A stretch of DNA of 64,000 nucleotides from Numida meleagris (GCF_002078875.1 NC_034421.1:15085218-15149217); one strand, 5' to 3'; positions 12,648-27,211 are shown, counted from the stretch's first letter. Numbers and translations are program-made. The notes: a model not told the origin generated them from the letters alone.

Positions 12648-15600
12648 AGAGGGCAATAATTGGAGTTTCTGGGTGTAAGTTCTTTACAAGTGGTTACATC
12701 TTCAGGATGTAATCTGCTGAAGTGGCTGTTTTAAAGAGTGGTCATCTGATTTCATTTCCCTGGGAGGCCGAGGGCAGATGGGACTGTTAGGAGGGAATAG
12801 GAGCACTTGATTTTAGGAGCAGAAGTGAGAAGGCAAATGCCTCCATCTCCTATACAGCATTTTGAATATACTTCAGAGTTCAACTCTTAGTGTTCAGTTG
12901 CACTCAAATGTTTTGCATCCAAACACCAGTGCAGTCCAAAGAGTTTGGAGGGGGGAAGCCACAATAATTAATTACTTTTCAGAAACAACAAAGTCTTACT
13001 TGACCATGTAGTTCACCATCAAAAGAGCAAATGGATGCTTTTATGTACTGTGGAAGGAGCCATTTCTGTTATGTGCACTTGCCAAAAAAGATGTGTTCTC
13101 TCTGACATGAAATACTGCCACACAGATTTGCTATCAAGACCTTTTGGCAGGAGGCAGTCCACAAGACACAAACTAGGACAAGCCCCTTTTGGCTCATTTG
13201 AGCAAGACTCAAGGACCGGTAATTGACCTGTTACAGCCTTGGCGTGGAAAGCAATCCTGCAAGCTGCCAACCTTCATATGTTTTAAGTTATTTAAGATGC
13301 AACCAAGACAGGGGAGCTTGATGGAGGGAGGTTTCTAGAGCCAAGAACAAAAGCAGAGTATTTTCCCCACTCTTTCAATTACGGTATTTGAAGACTCTCA
13401 AGTGCGAGGCCAAATCCTGCCTGCTGCAGAGCTCCCACTGAAGCTGGTCCTGCGAGGTTTGGAGTGATTACAGCCCTCAGTTTCCTTGTTAACCTGTGAA
13501 GATTCTCAGTTATCCCCCACGTTCAGGACTTTAGGGATTATATATAAAAAATCTTAACCTAAGATTTTCTCCTGACAGATTATGCTATCCTATTGCAGAT
13601 TTGCCATTTAATTGTTAAAAGACTATTTGTGAAAGAAATCCATTAAATCCGTTAAATACCCTACGGCAGTAAAAACATAGATTAGTTTCAAATATTTACC
13701 TTATTTAAAGTAGCTTAACTTCTCTTTCTTTACACTCAAAAAAAGCTTCACAGCAATGCTGGGTGTAGAAAATGGGAAGAGATTTACAGAAAGGCTTAAA
13801 GTGCATTTCTTTTACTTTGTCTCGTTTTCAGATCTTGGCATATGGTCTCTCAGAATCATGTACCCCAGCTATTTTATTTAGATATTGGGCGTTTAATACA
13901 GCCTTACTAACATGTGAGAGCAGACTTCTTTGCATGGTGAACACAAGCACAATTTGGTCAGTGAACACAGCAGCCTCTCAGTAACTGCAAACAAAACACA
14001 GCCCGGTGCTAGCAGTGTGTTTGTGTCTGTGCCCATCTCCATTACCAGTGGGGAGCTCATGGTGCATCTGGGACTACTACAGTGAGGTCCCCAAAAAAAG
14101 GATCCAGTCTGTTCTGCTTCAGTGGGATCTGAGGGTGGAAAGCATCCCTCTAAAACCTGTGGATGGCTCAGCTTTGGTGTACGAACACATCCTAAAAAAT
14201 ACCAAGTCTACAGAAGTCCTGCTGAGGACAACAGCCTGGTTTCCTTCTGCCATGCATTTACATACCTACTCCTATTGGTATCCTGCAAGACCAAAACCTA
14301 CCCAAACCCAAGCACACCTTGGGAGGAAATGGCAGCAGAAGGCACAAACCATGGAGAGTGGGGCCACGTGCAATGGCTGGCTGAGGTGCAGAAGGGCTTT
14401 CTCAGGAAAGGTCGGGACTACTCAGGTTGGATGGGCCCAGCGCCTTGGTGAGCAGGTGCCACCCGCTCCTCCCCATCAGCAGAGCCATCGGGCTGGGTGA
14501 GATGCTCAGTGCTGCTCTCCCAGGTGCTGTGACACCCCAAGGACCGTGCTGGCGGGGCAAGGAGAGGGGCACGGCTGGAAGAGCGAAAGCTGTCGCTTGC
14601 CAAAGGAATGCTGCAAGCCTAAATCTCCGCAGATTCAAAGGGAAATGAAGAGCCCCCTCATCTTCCGGCCTGTTTGTCCCTGTAATCTCAACAAAATATC
14701 ACACTTACTTGCAATAATAAAGCATAAAACGGATGCTCAGCCTTGCTGTATTTATCACAGCAAGGTTAAAATTATTCCTCCCTTTACTAGTGTTTTACAT
14801 AAATAGTCTTGTGGTCATGCCTTCTACCTTACTCAGAACTTTCTCCGTTCTTTATGTGTCAGTTGATAGTAACCAAAGTTACCTATGAAAAAGGTACTGT
14901 ATGTCTCATTTTGGAGAAAACACTGTATTTATAACTTATTTTTATGCTAAATTTGTTATGAGGAATGCTAGTCTGAGTTACATGTGAATGAGTCTGAAGT
15001 GCAATATCTAAATAGATAAGTAATTCATTTTTGAGAATGTATCTATTGAAAAAATATTTATACGAGATATTCACTATTCTGCTTAATATAATAGTAACCT
15101 TACAGAAAATAGTGAATGTTTAGGGCTTTTATTTATTAAAAAAAACTCAATTAGGTGCATGGCATATGCTGCCATACACATGGTGTGATTAGTCAGTTTT
15201 TGTAACATAATGGTTTTCCTGCAAACTAGTCATCTGACTTTTTCCTGTCCTGACAAAGTATTTTTATAAGTTACCTTATTTAAAAATAATTTTTTTTGCA
15301 TTGATATTTATTTCCAGCTAAAAATAACTCATTAAATGGTTGTAACTTCATTTCAAAAACAACTCCTAACCTTTTCCCATATCACTTTAGAAATGACATG
15401 GTGCAATTTTCATGTACAGTGGTCATTTCATTTCTGATAATTTAGGGCTTTAAGAGCTTACTTCCAAAGCCCCTTGAAGTCAAAGGGAAGATTGTATGTG
15501 GATTTTGTGGTTGGTTTCTCCAATCCCCATCAGTTTAGGAGGGCTTTGGATCAAGCTGTATCTTGTTAACAGATGTTTGAAGCCTTGCTGGAGTCCAGTT

Positions 15601-16240
15601 TGGATAATAAAGCCTTGACTTTTTTTAGTATGCATATGAGAGCTGCTGTTGATAATACTTGCCTTATTTTTTGGTTTTGTGAAGCATCTTGCAATGACTG
15701 TTGCTAACTAGCCAATGTCTTGCTGTGTTGTTCATACCTCCTAATTTTCCAGTAGTTAAAACCTTAACTGAGCACATAAAGTGTCGCTATTTAGGGGAAA
15801 AGCATCCTGGAGACAAAATCATCTTTGTTCTGGAGGTGGTCCTTTGTACTCAATTTATACTTCAAGTATCAACAATTATGAAAAATAAACTGTGAATGGA
15901 CAGTTTTACAATTACATGTAGGTATATTTCCTTTGAGACCACAGCTAGGAACAAAATACTTTTTAGATGAGTTACTGATATATAAAATTATGAGACTTAT
16001 CACCTATTTAAATTGTGAATATTGATATTTTCATAAGTAGACATATTGTGTTTGATGGGCTTGTTTGTATCATAATAAATTATGAGATGGTGCGTAACTT
16101 CTTACAGTGTTTGGGGCTATTATGTTTGAGTTATAGGTTCTTATCATATACTTTGGATTTCTAGATGCTCATGGTACACTGCAAATAAGACTGGTCCTTG
16201 CAACAGTTACTCAATAAAACAAAGCCTTGCGTTATGAGTG
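12648..16240 (+). other. GPR139: Possible long 3' UTR of GPR139 with several poly(A) signals
   Basis: No coding potential follows the stop. After about 14.7 kb the sequence turns AT-rich with several TATTTAT/ATTTA motifs (14928, 15056, 15130, 15308), as in long neuronal 3' UTRs. Candidate AATAAA hexamers are at 14716-14721, 15606-15611 and 16213-16218; the last two are followed by T- or GT-rich sequence. Which of them is used cannot be decided from sequence, and the transcript could end earlier. The first 2 kb after the stop (12648-14700) is of mixed composition with nothing recognisable. Confidence 0.4.
16213..16218 (+). terminator. Candidate distal polyadenylation signal AATAAA
   Basis: A canonical hexamer ends the AT-rich stretch. 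About 20-35 bases downstream there is TGAGTGTTC, a plausible GU-rich downstream element. The alternatives at 15606 and 14716 are equally canonical. Confidence 0.3.
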
Positions 16241-19200
16241 TTCATTCACTTGCTGGAAAAAAAAAATCTGAAGCACAAGGTACATCATTACTGGCCCAAT
16301 TTTTCCTTGTAAGCTGAAGTGTTGACTTGCTGTGAGTTAGGGTTAGCTGTTAAAGTCAACAAATCCCTGTCCCTAACACCAGTGGAAGGTTTGACCTGTG
16401 GAGATCATTTAAATCTGACCAAAGTGAGTGTGATGCCAAGAAGCTGGGCTGCTCTTAGCAGTCTCTGGAAGTGATGAAATATCCAGAAAATTGGCTCCAG
16501 AAGAGCAAAACGCGTAAACCGAAGTCCCAGCATTGGTCAATGACAAAACTAAAGGCATAAACTTCCCTGCAGGTAGGCCTTGTTTGTTATGAAAGCTGGG
16601 GGAAATGGGACAAATAGCAGTTTGATTCCAACTGGGGAGAAAAAATGGATTCCAAAAAAGGAAATCTTCCCAATCCACATGCCTGTGGGATGCCCCATGT
16701 CTGCGTGTTCTATGGGCTGGGTACCACCTAGACTGTAAAATACGAAACACTAGACAGAGCATGCTACGCTTTGGCATAAGGGACAGGATTCTTGCCTGAG
16801 CAGCCATACCCCATCCCCAGAGCCATGGGAGCAGGGCTAGGAGCCTGCTGGCCCACCTTATACAGGAGAGGACTCCTGGCAGCTCGGTACCCTGCAGGTA
16901 ACCAGGCCAAAAAGAAAAACCAGTGTTTTCAACTTGGTTTTCTTGCCTATTAGACAGGAAATAATTTTAGCTCAAGTAACCACAGGTTGAATTCATTTTA
17001 CGTACAAAAACACTGTATCTGTGATTAAGGTTTTTATTTCCCCAAAGAACAGCTTGATAAACCAGGTGAAGTGAGGACCTCAGGGGACTGCATGTGGAGG
17101 AAGCCCAGACGAGTCAGTGGGAAAGGGGTCGTGGTGGGGGGCAGTGTCGTGAGCTGTTCCCAAGGAGGGAGCCTGGGACCCGCCAGCCTCAGCATTTTTT
17201 CATTAACAGCTGCAGCATGAGAAGTACTGATGAAACGCAGAGATTATGAAATGGCATCGTACCGCTGGTGGAGGGCAGAAGGAAAGGTATTTCATGTAAG
17301 AACCGGATGACCTTGAAGATTCAAGTGATAAAAATGGGATGATTTCAATAGTAATAAACAAGGCCCTCCACTTGCCTGCCTGTAACAGTACATTTCCTAT
17401 AAAGCCTCAGCAATCAGAAACAACCAAGATCCCAGTTATGCCAGCTGGGCTGGAACAATGATGAGTCACCAACAGAAAGCAGATGAAAAAAAAAAAAAAC
17501 AACAATTTCATCACAAAGACATTGTAAAGAGACAGAAGAGTATTCATTCTATTTTGCAAGACCTCATGTGGAATATGCATTTATATCAAGGGGTAAATGG
17601 TGGTAACCAGAAAACTTGATAAACAGAGCTGGAATGAGAATAACTGGTGATGGACTTCCCTCAGGTAAGTTTGCCCTGGAAGTCAGAAGATCATTCTCTA
17701 CCAAAGCAGGGAGCTCTGCAAAAGCCCACCCAGAACCCAGATTACCTCAGTGGTTTTAATTGGAGCTCAGTGGCTTTGCAAACAGGGTGGCAGGACAGCA
17801 GCGCAACATATCGGGGCTGTGCAGCCCCATGCTGCTGCCTTCCCTGGGTGCCTGTACCTCCTGCACAGCTCAGCAGGACCCCAAGGGCTACAGTCATGCC
17901 CCCCTGAGCCCTTTCCCCACAGCACAAGAGCAGGGAGCTGCTTGCCAGTGAGCTGGGAGCAAGTATGGGGGTGGCACCAACCACAGCTAATGCACTCCCC
18001 ACTGAATGTGCAGTGACTTCTGCTTCAGCTGCTCAGTTCTTTGAAAACCTCTTTAAACCCACTAAGCAGAGTCGAATAAAAAGCAGCCGCACACAGACTT
18101 GAACTGTTAAATAATAATCCCACTATTAGCAGGCTGGGGCTGGATTTGCCAGAGCTGCTTTTCTGACAGCATGCAATTAATCCCTGGGAGCTGCCAGACA
18201 CAACAAGGGGGTTGAGAGGCTCCAGCCTTTCTAATAAATAGGCATCGCAAACAAATTTACTATTGGCCTGCCACAGTGGACCAAAGCAACATAAACAGTT
18301 ATTGTAATTACAAAAGAGTGTCAAAAAAAAATGAAAGGCTCATGTCTTCCTGCCTCACAGGCAGGCTGGAAACCCTGCTCCATGCATTTCTCACTCAGCA
18401 GCTTCTTCTACACTGAGCCAGTTAGAGGTATGCTATTGAATATTATAGGCAGAAGACTAATTGGCTGTAGCACAGCAGTACTGAAGGCCTGAGCTGAGAG
18501 CAGCACCTCCTGCTGTCTGCTACAGGTGCACCCTGCTGCCCAGGTGTGCACAAAGGGGAGCAGGGCCATTTTCACTGCCCCTGTTTTGCCTAACGAGAAC
18601 CAAGGCACCAAGGCAGTGCTCTCGCAGGACTGCTGATGGGGAAGGGCAGCAGCATGCTCCCCCCAGCAATCCCGGCAGGTATGGATGGCACCAACCCTTG
18701 GTGGTGCTGTTTCCAGCATAAGAAATGATAAAAGTCCAAAGGGGAGCTGTTGATGAAATCCATCAGAGCCTCTAACTGCCTGCTGCAGGTCTCGGGGCAC
18801 TCGGGACCACACCACACCAAAATCACACAGCGATGCGGCCAACCCAAACTGCGTGTTGGCAGCAATGCTTACAGAGGCATTGAGCAAAAGCCATTCCCTG
18901 ATTTACACCTGCACGTTTTTAAGAGAGCTGCTCCCAAGTCCCTTAATGGGAAAACAAACAAACAAACAAAAAACAGCAACCATGCACTGTGGGATTTTCC
19001 CTTTTTTTTTTTTTTTTTTTTAATCTGCTTTGTTGTTCTGCAAAAGAAACCTACCTGAGTTGCAGGCAGTTTCAAGGAAGGGATAAGCATGCTGATGACA
19101 CAGAAGCAGCACCGGAGGAATTGCCTGCGTTGCCTCCTTTTCCAGCTGCAGCACTGAGGGGACAAACAACCCAGCCCTGGCTAAGAACCCCAGCGAGGCC

Positions 19201-20555
19201 CTGAAAAACAAGGGGTGAGCAATGCAATGTATTAGGATTCGTTCCCTGCCCCTGCCTGGCAGAGACAGGGCCCCAGTTCCTTAAGGGTTTTCATGTAAGG
19301 GGACATGAAGATCAGAGCAAGCCCTGAAGCGTAAGGCACAGAGCCCTGTTGTGCAGAAACCAAGACCAGAAAATGCCACTACTTTTATTGCAAATTATAG
19401 ATATCAAGTGAATCACGTCATCTACAGCTTTCTGGCCAGTCTTTCTAAAATAGCATCTACTGTTATTTATCATGAGTGATAACAGTGGTTACATGGGAAA
19501 AAAGATTAGCTGAAAGCTGCTTTATAGATTACATCTTACTCAGGTTTGGAAAGCACAAAGTGAAGGGAACCAAGGTACTTCTCAAAGTTTCTTGCTCTGA
19601 GCAAAACCAGAAAGACAAAAATCATCACGGGGAGGACCCCCCTCCAGCATTCAGCCCACACATTCTGGTACTTGGACATGAAAGGTGGTTCAGGATGCTG
19701 CAGCACTGAGCCTGAGCACATTACAGAGCAACAGCAATCCAACCCAAAGTCATCCATGTGAGCTCTTAAAGTGGCATTTATCCCGGAGGATCTCAGACAT
19801 CTGGCCACAGCTGTCTGGTTAATCAGCTGCCTGCAGGAACAGACGCACATATAATGCACAGATTTTCATTTAAGCCAATATTGCACCGGTGTGACCTTTT
19901 CCAAGAGTGCATACATGTAAACTCCAGCAATCAACAGCACTACAGCTCGGCAGCTGCCTGCAGGAAGGCACGTGCTTGAAAATTCGCCTCTCAAAGGCAA
20001 ACCCTGCAGACACCGAGATGAGAATGGCGCTTTGTGCTCATGCCTGCAGCTCTGAGAGGGTGGTAGTGCTTGCAGGGTGAAGATGAGGATACCCATCTGC
20101 GGAATAGCTGAAGGAGAGACCTGCTTAACATGCAAAACCATCATGCTCGACACAAGCAACTGCATCAGTGATTCAGAGAGGAGAATGAATAGGGAAGGGA
20201 TGAAATTTGCAGTTTAATTAAACAAATAGGAATTATCAAGTGTGGGGGGAATCAGGGAAACAGCACAGGGGAATCCACAGGCAGAAGGCAGTGGCCATTT
20301 TGCTAAACTGTCAGCTAATACAGGAGTGCATTAGTGTAACTAAAATATTGTTAAATCTCAAAAAGCATCAGTTGGGTTCTCTGGAAGGGAGAAGTCCAGG
20401 AGGCACAAAGGAAAGAAGGAAGCTGCCATAGTGCAGAGCAGCAGAAAGGCCAGTGCTCCTCGGGGTCAGACTCAAAGAGATCCTACTGGGTCCGCACAGA
20501 GCTGGAGGGCAATGCAGGCAGAGAAGGGGCTGCTCACAGCCTGCCCAGCCACAAA
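16241..20555. other. Intergenic sequence, no gene recognised
   Basis: The sequence looks unique, with only short frames between stops. Low-complexity runs include an A run near 17486-17500, an AAAC repeat at 18951-18974 and a 20-base T run at 19002-19021. The flanks of the T run do not look like a processed pseudogene. Moderately GC-rich stretches (17650-18000, 18480-18700) show no splice-framed ORF that I recognise. Confidence 0.6.
18951..19021. repeat. (AAAC)n microsatellite and poly(T) run
   Basis: An imperfect AAAC tetranucleotide run (18951-18974) is followed 27 bases later by 20 consecutive T (19002-19021). Both are simple repeats and may be variable in length. Confidence 0.9.
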
Positions 20556-20716
20556 AGGGCACAGCACTGGAACAAGCTGTTCCAGTGAGATATTCAAAAC
20601 CCACCTGGACACTTTCCTGTGCGACCTGCTGTAAGGAACCTGCCTTAGCAGGAGGTTGGACTGAGGGATCTCCAGAGGATCTTCCAACCCCTACAGTTCT
20701 GTGTTTCTGTGTGTGT
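20556..20716 (+). mobile_element. Short CR1 3'-end fragment
   Basis: The order of blocks is typical of a CR1 tail. 'cactggaacaagctgttcc' is followed by 'gatattcaaaacccacctgg', then 'gtgcgacctgctgtaagg', a 'ggttggactga' block, 'cttccaacccctacagttctg' and a terminal TG-rich repeat. A stretch normally present between 'aggctg' and 'gagatattc' is missing, so the copy is both 5'-truncated and internally deleted. No coding capacity remains. The TG run that follows (about 20700-20720) may be an expanded tail. Confidence 0.85.
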
Positions 20717-22487
20717 GTGACATGGATGACCTGTGGCATTGCAGTGGTGACCTGCAACAGGACCACGGTCTCAGAAAGGTCATTCTGCATTTGCAGTTCC
20801 AGAGATTGCTACAGCCAAAGAAAAACAACTTTTACAGGATTGAAAGGATGGAGCACCAAAGCTACTCTCTAAAATTAGATTTGGAAAACATCCTACTGTG
20901 AATTGTAGGGAGAAAGAAATGGCCAGAAGGAAATGGTGGAGGGAAGAGTTTGCAGTCTTTCTTAAACAGGGAGTAGGATAAAAGCCAGGCTTGACAAGAC
21001 AGGGCAGCACCATGCACATGAACAGCACCCCCTGACCCATATCAGCTTCAACCAGTTGCACCAGGAAGGAAAAGACTTCCTCCCTGTGCATCCATGCTGG
21101 GGTGCAACTGCGCTCAGCAGGGCACTGTGTCTGCAAGCTCGCATGCAGACAGCACCAAGGATCTTCCCTGTGCTATCCATTTTGGTAGCTATAGCAATAT
21201 AACAGTTGAAGAGTCAATAGGTGTAATTATAATGAATAAAACTGGTGGAGTCCTAGAAATGGAGTCTGGGAGTTGCTGCTGCTTTTTCTTTCGCTGCTGA
21301 GCAAAGCAGGTGTTCTGTTCATTTTTTAATTTATTCCATCTTTATTCTAACGTTAGTATTGCTTATTTCCCTCCTGCCAGAGCTAGCCCATGTTCCACAG
21401 AGCCCAGGAATACACATGCAAGGCAAATCACCAGTATGGACAGTGCTGGAAATGGTTACATCACCCATTTCCAAATTAATATCCTGCACAATTCAAGATG
21501 TCAAGCCTTTGTTTTACAGGGCCTCCCAGAGCCACCCTGCAATTCCTACTGCGTTCGTCCTTACACTCCTTCCACTTTGCCAGCTCACATTTTCTAGCTC
21601 TGCCCCTGTGAACAGGCACTGCTGCTTGCAAAGCTCCCTGTGTCCCACCCAAGCTCTGGCCAAAGTACTTTGGTCCATTCTGGGCTGGCAAGGGCCAGAC
21701 ACCCTTAATAATTGTGTCACAAAGCTGATATCCCAGAGAAGAGCATATGCATTAAAAGAGTGCACCAAGAGCTCCGGAAAATAAGTGAAGCGGTTGGTAC
21801 TCACAACCCACACAGTGATGGTCCTTCACTACCTGAGAAGTCCCTCTTCAGCAGCCTCTCCATAGGAGCCTTCTGGGCTCCTGCACTGATCCCTAAAGAG
21901 CAGCAGCTCCAGGGAATGTTGTTGAGAGCCATTTCTATTTCTGACTCGGAAAAGCTGTCCCATAGCAGAGTGACCTGCAGCCGATAGCTTCAAGGACATG
22001 GCAGCCCTTTCTTCCCCTTGTTTTTAGTGTTTCACTATTCTGCTTTACTAACTGTAAAGAGAGAAATATCCTGGACTGAAACATGCACCAGAAGTGTTTG
22101 GGCCAAGCACCTCTAAGTCTCCATGAAGACAGCCAGTGGGAGATTGGCCAATGGAGGCTTTGCTGCTCTTCAGGCAAGAGGAAACCTCAGGAAGAGACAA
22201 GGGACAACCGCATCGCTTGAGAGACAAGCCAGTGCTCGTTTGGTAACCACTCCACATCTGCCAAATGGGGCAAGTTTGCCATTATATTTTTTTTTGAGTG
22301 GTTTATCATCATCTTTTCCCTGTCTGTTGAAGCCTTGGAAAAATGCTTGAGGACAAGTTATTTTTCTCTGCAGTGAGCCAGCCCTACTCACGTCCTATTA
22401 GAGAGCAGCATTTTTCCCCAAAATGAGTCTTACAAATACAGGAGCATTAGTGGAAGGTTTCATCTGCAATATGTCCAAAAGCTTGTC

Positions 22488-22528
22488 AAAAAAAAAAAAA
22501 AAAGAAAGAAAAGAAAAGAAAAAAAAAA
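22488..22528. repeat. A-rich simple repeat (A)n(AAAG)n
   Basis: About 41 bases of A interrupted by regularly spaced G. No transposon body was recognised upstream, so I list it as a microsatellite and not as a retroposon tail. Confidence 0.9.
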
Positions 22529-25500
22529 CCCAAACTGGTCAAGATTCCCTTCCCTTGTATTCTGGTAGGGTAGAAATGCTGCTTCAACAGCCATTTGCCT
22601 TTGAGTCTGGATGCGATGGTGCTTCACTTTATATCACAAACATTCACAAACCTAATTGTGAAGGGAAATTGCTTCTCCAGCCCCACTCATGCTCGGGTGC
22701 CTCTAAGAAATCAGTCATAAGTAATGGCTTGATGGAAGGGCAGCTGGAGAATTTTAATAGTTCTTTTATGACAAAAAGTATATAAAAACTTAATATAATT
22801 GATAGTCTCCTCATCTGCCCTTTAGAGTTTGCACATCTCAGACTTACAAGCTTCCAAAACCACAGACTGTATCCATGCTCCTGTCCTAAACTCACCAGAA
22901 TTTCTAGTTTGTGCAAACTGATCCCCCCAAAAATCCCTTTTATTCTCAGATTCAGCAAATATATCCTCATAATCTACAAAGTGGTGTGGGTCCAGACCTG
23001 ACCTGAGCCTCTGGGCACTGCCTGGATGTGGCCTTCAAGCAGCACTGTGCAGGAGGCATGGGGTGCAGCTGGGTTCAGCTCCATGAGGTGGCTGCAGCCG
23101 CCATTTTGGGGCTGCACTGATCAGCTGGCGTTGGCACAAGGCCTTGCCCAAGGAAGATCAGACAAGCCAGCTCTTATCATGCATATCCCCTATGGTTTAT
23201 CATTTACACTAATTACTGTCTAATATCTCCTAATTCTTGGGTTTCCTTGCTTGTGAGTTAGCCCGGGCTAAATTAAACTATCACTAGAAAAAGTTCTTCC
23301 TCCATTTCTGTATTGAACACTTTCTGGTGAATTACTCCATTCTAAAGATGAAAGTAGCAAGCTAGGCTTGGCAGAAAAAGCATTTCTCCTGCTTCTCTCT
23401 TAGCCTTTACTCTGTGTGATATCAGGTTTTAAAGCTGTAGATGTTTCAAGTGAAAATATTAACTACTAAGGGGATTCAGTAAACTCATCTTCATATTCTC
23501 ACAAGAGACTCAACACTGAAAATTTAGGTTGTGTGTATTTTGAAGTATTTTTCTAGAAAACAGACAAATTTGGGGTTAAAAGACCTTGCTACACTTTTCC
23601 TTGGCCCAGCAAAGCCCCACATGTGGCTGGTTGGCAGCTTACATCCCCCCTGCTCCACAGCGTGTTCTCTCTGCACACATTCCTGTAATGCATCAGCAGT
23701 CTGCAAAGAGGGTTGTGGCCCCATTTTTTGTTAGTTGCTTATTGCTGCAGGTATTAGATAAGGAAAATCTAGCTTTTATATTCTTACAGAAGTTATTCTG
23801 ACATTGTCCTTGAAATCACTTGTATATCCAGTGCTCCCAACATCAGTTGGAGCCGCAGAAGCCTTCTATAGCCAACCATTCAGCTAATTCAACACGAACC
23901 TCATGGGCCATGAGAACTTAGCAGTCTCAAACAGCTCTCACATTATGAGTGAGGCAGGCAGAGAAATGGATTTTGCAGTGGGTTCTGAACGCACCATACC
24001 ATCCTCCTGCTGCTTTATGTGCCACCACCAGACCTTGCCTCCCAGGAAAGACATTTCCTGCACCTGCAAAGCCTTGTCTCCTTAGTCACTTGCACATCCC
24101 CACCTGCTGCAGAATGCTCACTGATGAAACTTGCACTACAGTTCAAACAGGCTCAAAAGTGTAAATTGCTATTTCCAGTAAACTCTCAGCCAAGCAATGA
24201 ATGACCAGGAGAAGCAGCTCAACTGGATCAGCCCTTTACATCCCAGACTTTGTCTTTGCCAAAACACCTGCAATTCCTAAGTTGAACCTTTTCTTCATGA
24301 GCCAGGAGTGTGTCCTGGTGGCCAAGAAGGCTGATGGTACTCTGGTGTGCACTCCACAGAGCATGGCCAGTGGGGAGAAGGAGGTGATGCTTTAAGAACT
24401 GCACTGATATGGAAACCTGCTATAAAGATGTAAGTAGATGATCTGACATTAAGACAGCCCTGTAAAGCAGAGGCATGATTTCCAGAAGTACCCTGCCTTT
24501 TACTGGGAAGCTGTGAAACACATGCAAGCCCTGCATGCAGACCAGCAGTGCTTGTCAGTGTGATCTGACAGTGCTGTACTAGTTTGAATATGCCTCCATC
24601 AATACCCAGTGCTGCCACAGCATTGTGTCTGGTCACTTGGGAAGAATTAGTGGGAAATGTGATGAAGACTTTTACATAACTGGAGAAGAAAATTTGCTTC
24701 TTTTTTATGGTTTAAAGATTCAACCAGAAAGAAGAAATCTGCATATTTCCAGGGGACACGTCCCAACATCCAGGTCAGCAATTTAGGTCACACTTGACTT
24801 GTCATACCACTGTCTTCTGATGAGCTGCTTGCATGAGAGGATAGGGTCTCAATGCACAGCAAAGCAGGTCAGGTTCAGGGAGAGGCTAAGAAGCTGGTGC
24901 TACACTTTTTGCAATGAATGCATGTGTATGAAACACTAAGAGAAGCTACAGATGTACTGGAAGATATTGAGGACTGTGAAAATGGAACCAGGGTTGTAAA
25001 ATCCCAGAGATCAGGAGAGGGTGCACTTTCCAAGATGGCTATTAATGCATGGATATGAGTCTCTACCATCTCAAAATCCCTGGGGGAGAACAATCTTACA
25101 AGTCTCGAGACAGACGGCAAGCAAGCACAAAAATAAGGTCTGTGATTGCTCACTATCTTATAGTATCTCTGTGCTTATAAGGAAAGCCAAGGAGACCTAT
25201 TGCTGTTTTAACAAGCTAATAGGGTAATTCTAAATTCTCATAAATTAACAAGGAATGCCTGAGATGTATTACATATCAAACAATGAGCATTCTGTGCCCC
25301 CACTCTACTGCTGCATCCCTGCCAGAGGTGACAGTGGATTTACTGCAGGTGAACCAGGAAGTCCAGGTGCCCCTTGGGTACATGTATTATCAAAAAACAG
25401 GTCACTATTTAATTCCAACTTTAACTTTCAAAAAAAAAAAAACCCTCAAAACCAACAAAACATTTCTGGGAACAATGTAAATTTGTCAGTTCTAAGAAGA

Positions 25501-27150
25501 AAACTTCCTTGTCATTAGACTGTGTGGACAGCTCACATGGAGGAAAGCATCTTTATGGAGGAAGTATGGGAGGTGTCAGTAACAGGAGCAAAGTGTCCTC
25601 AGCATTACTATATGGAAAAGTGAGAAGGAGGTGCACATTTAAAAGTGCCAGTTAGAGAATTTTGATTCCCAGACACAACTTTTCCCAGTTTTGCCACTGA
25701 CTGCTGCTATAACCATAAACACCTACCCATACCTTGGAAAGAGAGCTGATCTCACCAGAAGCCTTTCAAGACACTATGATCTTCTTTGCATACTCAAGTA
25801 TTTCACTTCTGAGAGATAAGTACCATAGATAAGAAAAAGATGCAGGAAATTATGCTGAATTAAGTCTCTTGATCATCAGTGACTTTGCTTCCTGGCTTCT
25901 TGGGATCTTTAAGGCACTCCGCTGTTGTTGCTCATCACTGACATCCCTGACAGTGAATTCTCTGCAGTGATTTCCCCATAAGATATGATATTTTGATGAC
26001 CTGCCTATGGAGCAGAGTCTGCTTCCCAACATGGGAACTCATTGACTGACTGCTGATGGGAGGTTTAGTTTAAACACAGCAGTGCTAGAAGTTCCTCTGC
26101 CAGACAAAATGCAGTCTCATTTTTCAATACGTTGTTGCCTGTGTGAAACCACTATGAGGCTATTACTTGGAGATAAATGCCTTAATGGTATACAAAACAT
26201 TTTGAAATGAAGAAATCTTTCCCAAAATGTGAATGCCCTGGAACTGCATTTGGTAGCTCCCTGGTGTATGCTGTGCTGAATATGCAGATGTTTACTGTTC
26301 CATATACACACAACATTTGGAAAAGTTGTGACAACGAATGTAGTGCTACACTAACAGTCCAAAAGAAGACAGTCACACTGCAGATCTGATCCTTTCCCAG
26401 GGCTGCTGGAGCTGACTGCTCCAGATGGTCCTTCTGGTGCTGATTTTTTTGCCAGGGCCAACCCAGAAAACAGTATGCAGGCATTGAGTTAATGAAACCA
26501 GCTGCCAGGCATGAAGGGTTAACAGTTCATCTAGAAAAATTAATTTATTCTCAAAACCCATTCTGTTGTCACTTACCAAGGAGAAAAAAAGTTAAGCACT
26601 GTAAAATGGGCAGCAATAATTGCATTTCCTTAAGGACGTGTCTGGCAGGAGGTCGCTCTCTGTTTCATGAAGTACGTGACCATGATACTGTCATTTTGAC
26701 AGCATCCATGTATGTAGCCATTAATCTTAGAAATTAAAAACACATAAATCTGTTAAAACGACTGTCATTGATTAGGAATTACATTACTGCAATACACAGA
26801 AGCCTTTTTATTATTTTTTTTCTCCAAAATGAATAAACAGGTCTCTTTGGTTTATCTTCTCCTATTAGTGATAAAGGGCAAAGCTGTTTCATGGCTATGC
26901 ATCATTGTTTTGGAACAAAATCATACCTAAGAAGCTTAGGAGGGGGGGAATGAGGAGGAAAAGCAGGTTTCCAGGGATGTAATATAGCCTAACTACTTAC
27001 TGTCTCTTTTGAGGACTACCAAGACACGAGGCAGCATTTGTTAAATGGTGAATCTTCCAAATCTGGTTGATATGGACCCAGTGAATAATCCTGCAGGCTT
27101 CCTCATATGAGGAAGATAAGCATATCTGCCTTGTTGGTCATGTTTGGGTT

Positions 27151-27211
27151 GGTTTTGTTTTGTTTTGTGTGTGCTTTTTTTGCTTTCTTTTGTGTTTTTT
27201 TTTTTTTTTTT
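27151..27211. repeat. T-rich simple repeat with TTTTG units and a terminal T run
   Basis: GGTTTTGTTTTGTTTTG repeats pass through TGTGTG into a 17-base T run ending at 27211. It is low-complexity sequence with no element recognised next to it. Confidence 0.9.

Noticed and set aside
19002..19021. Poly(T) run considered as the tail of a processed pseudogene
   Set aside because: No gene-like sequence to its right on the minus strand and no flanking duplication.
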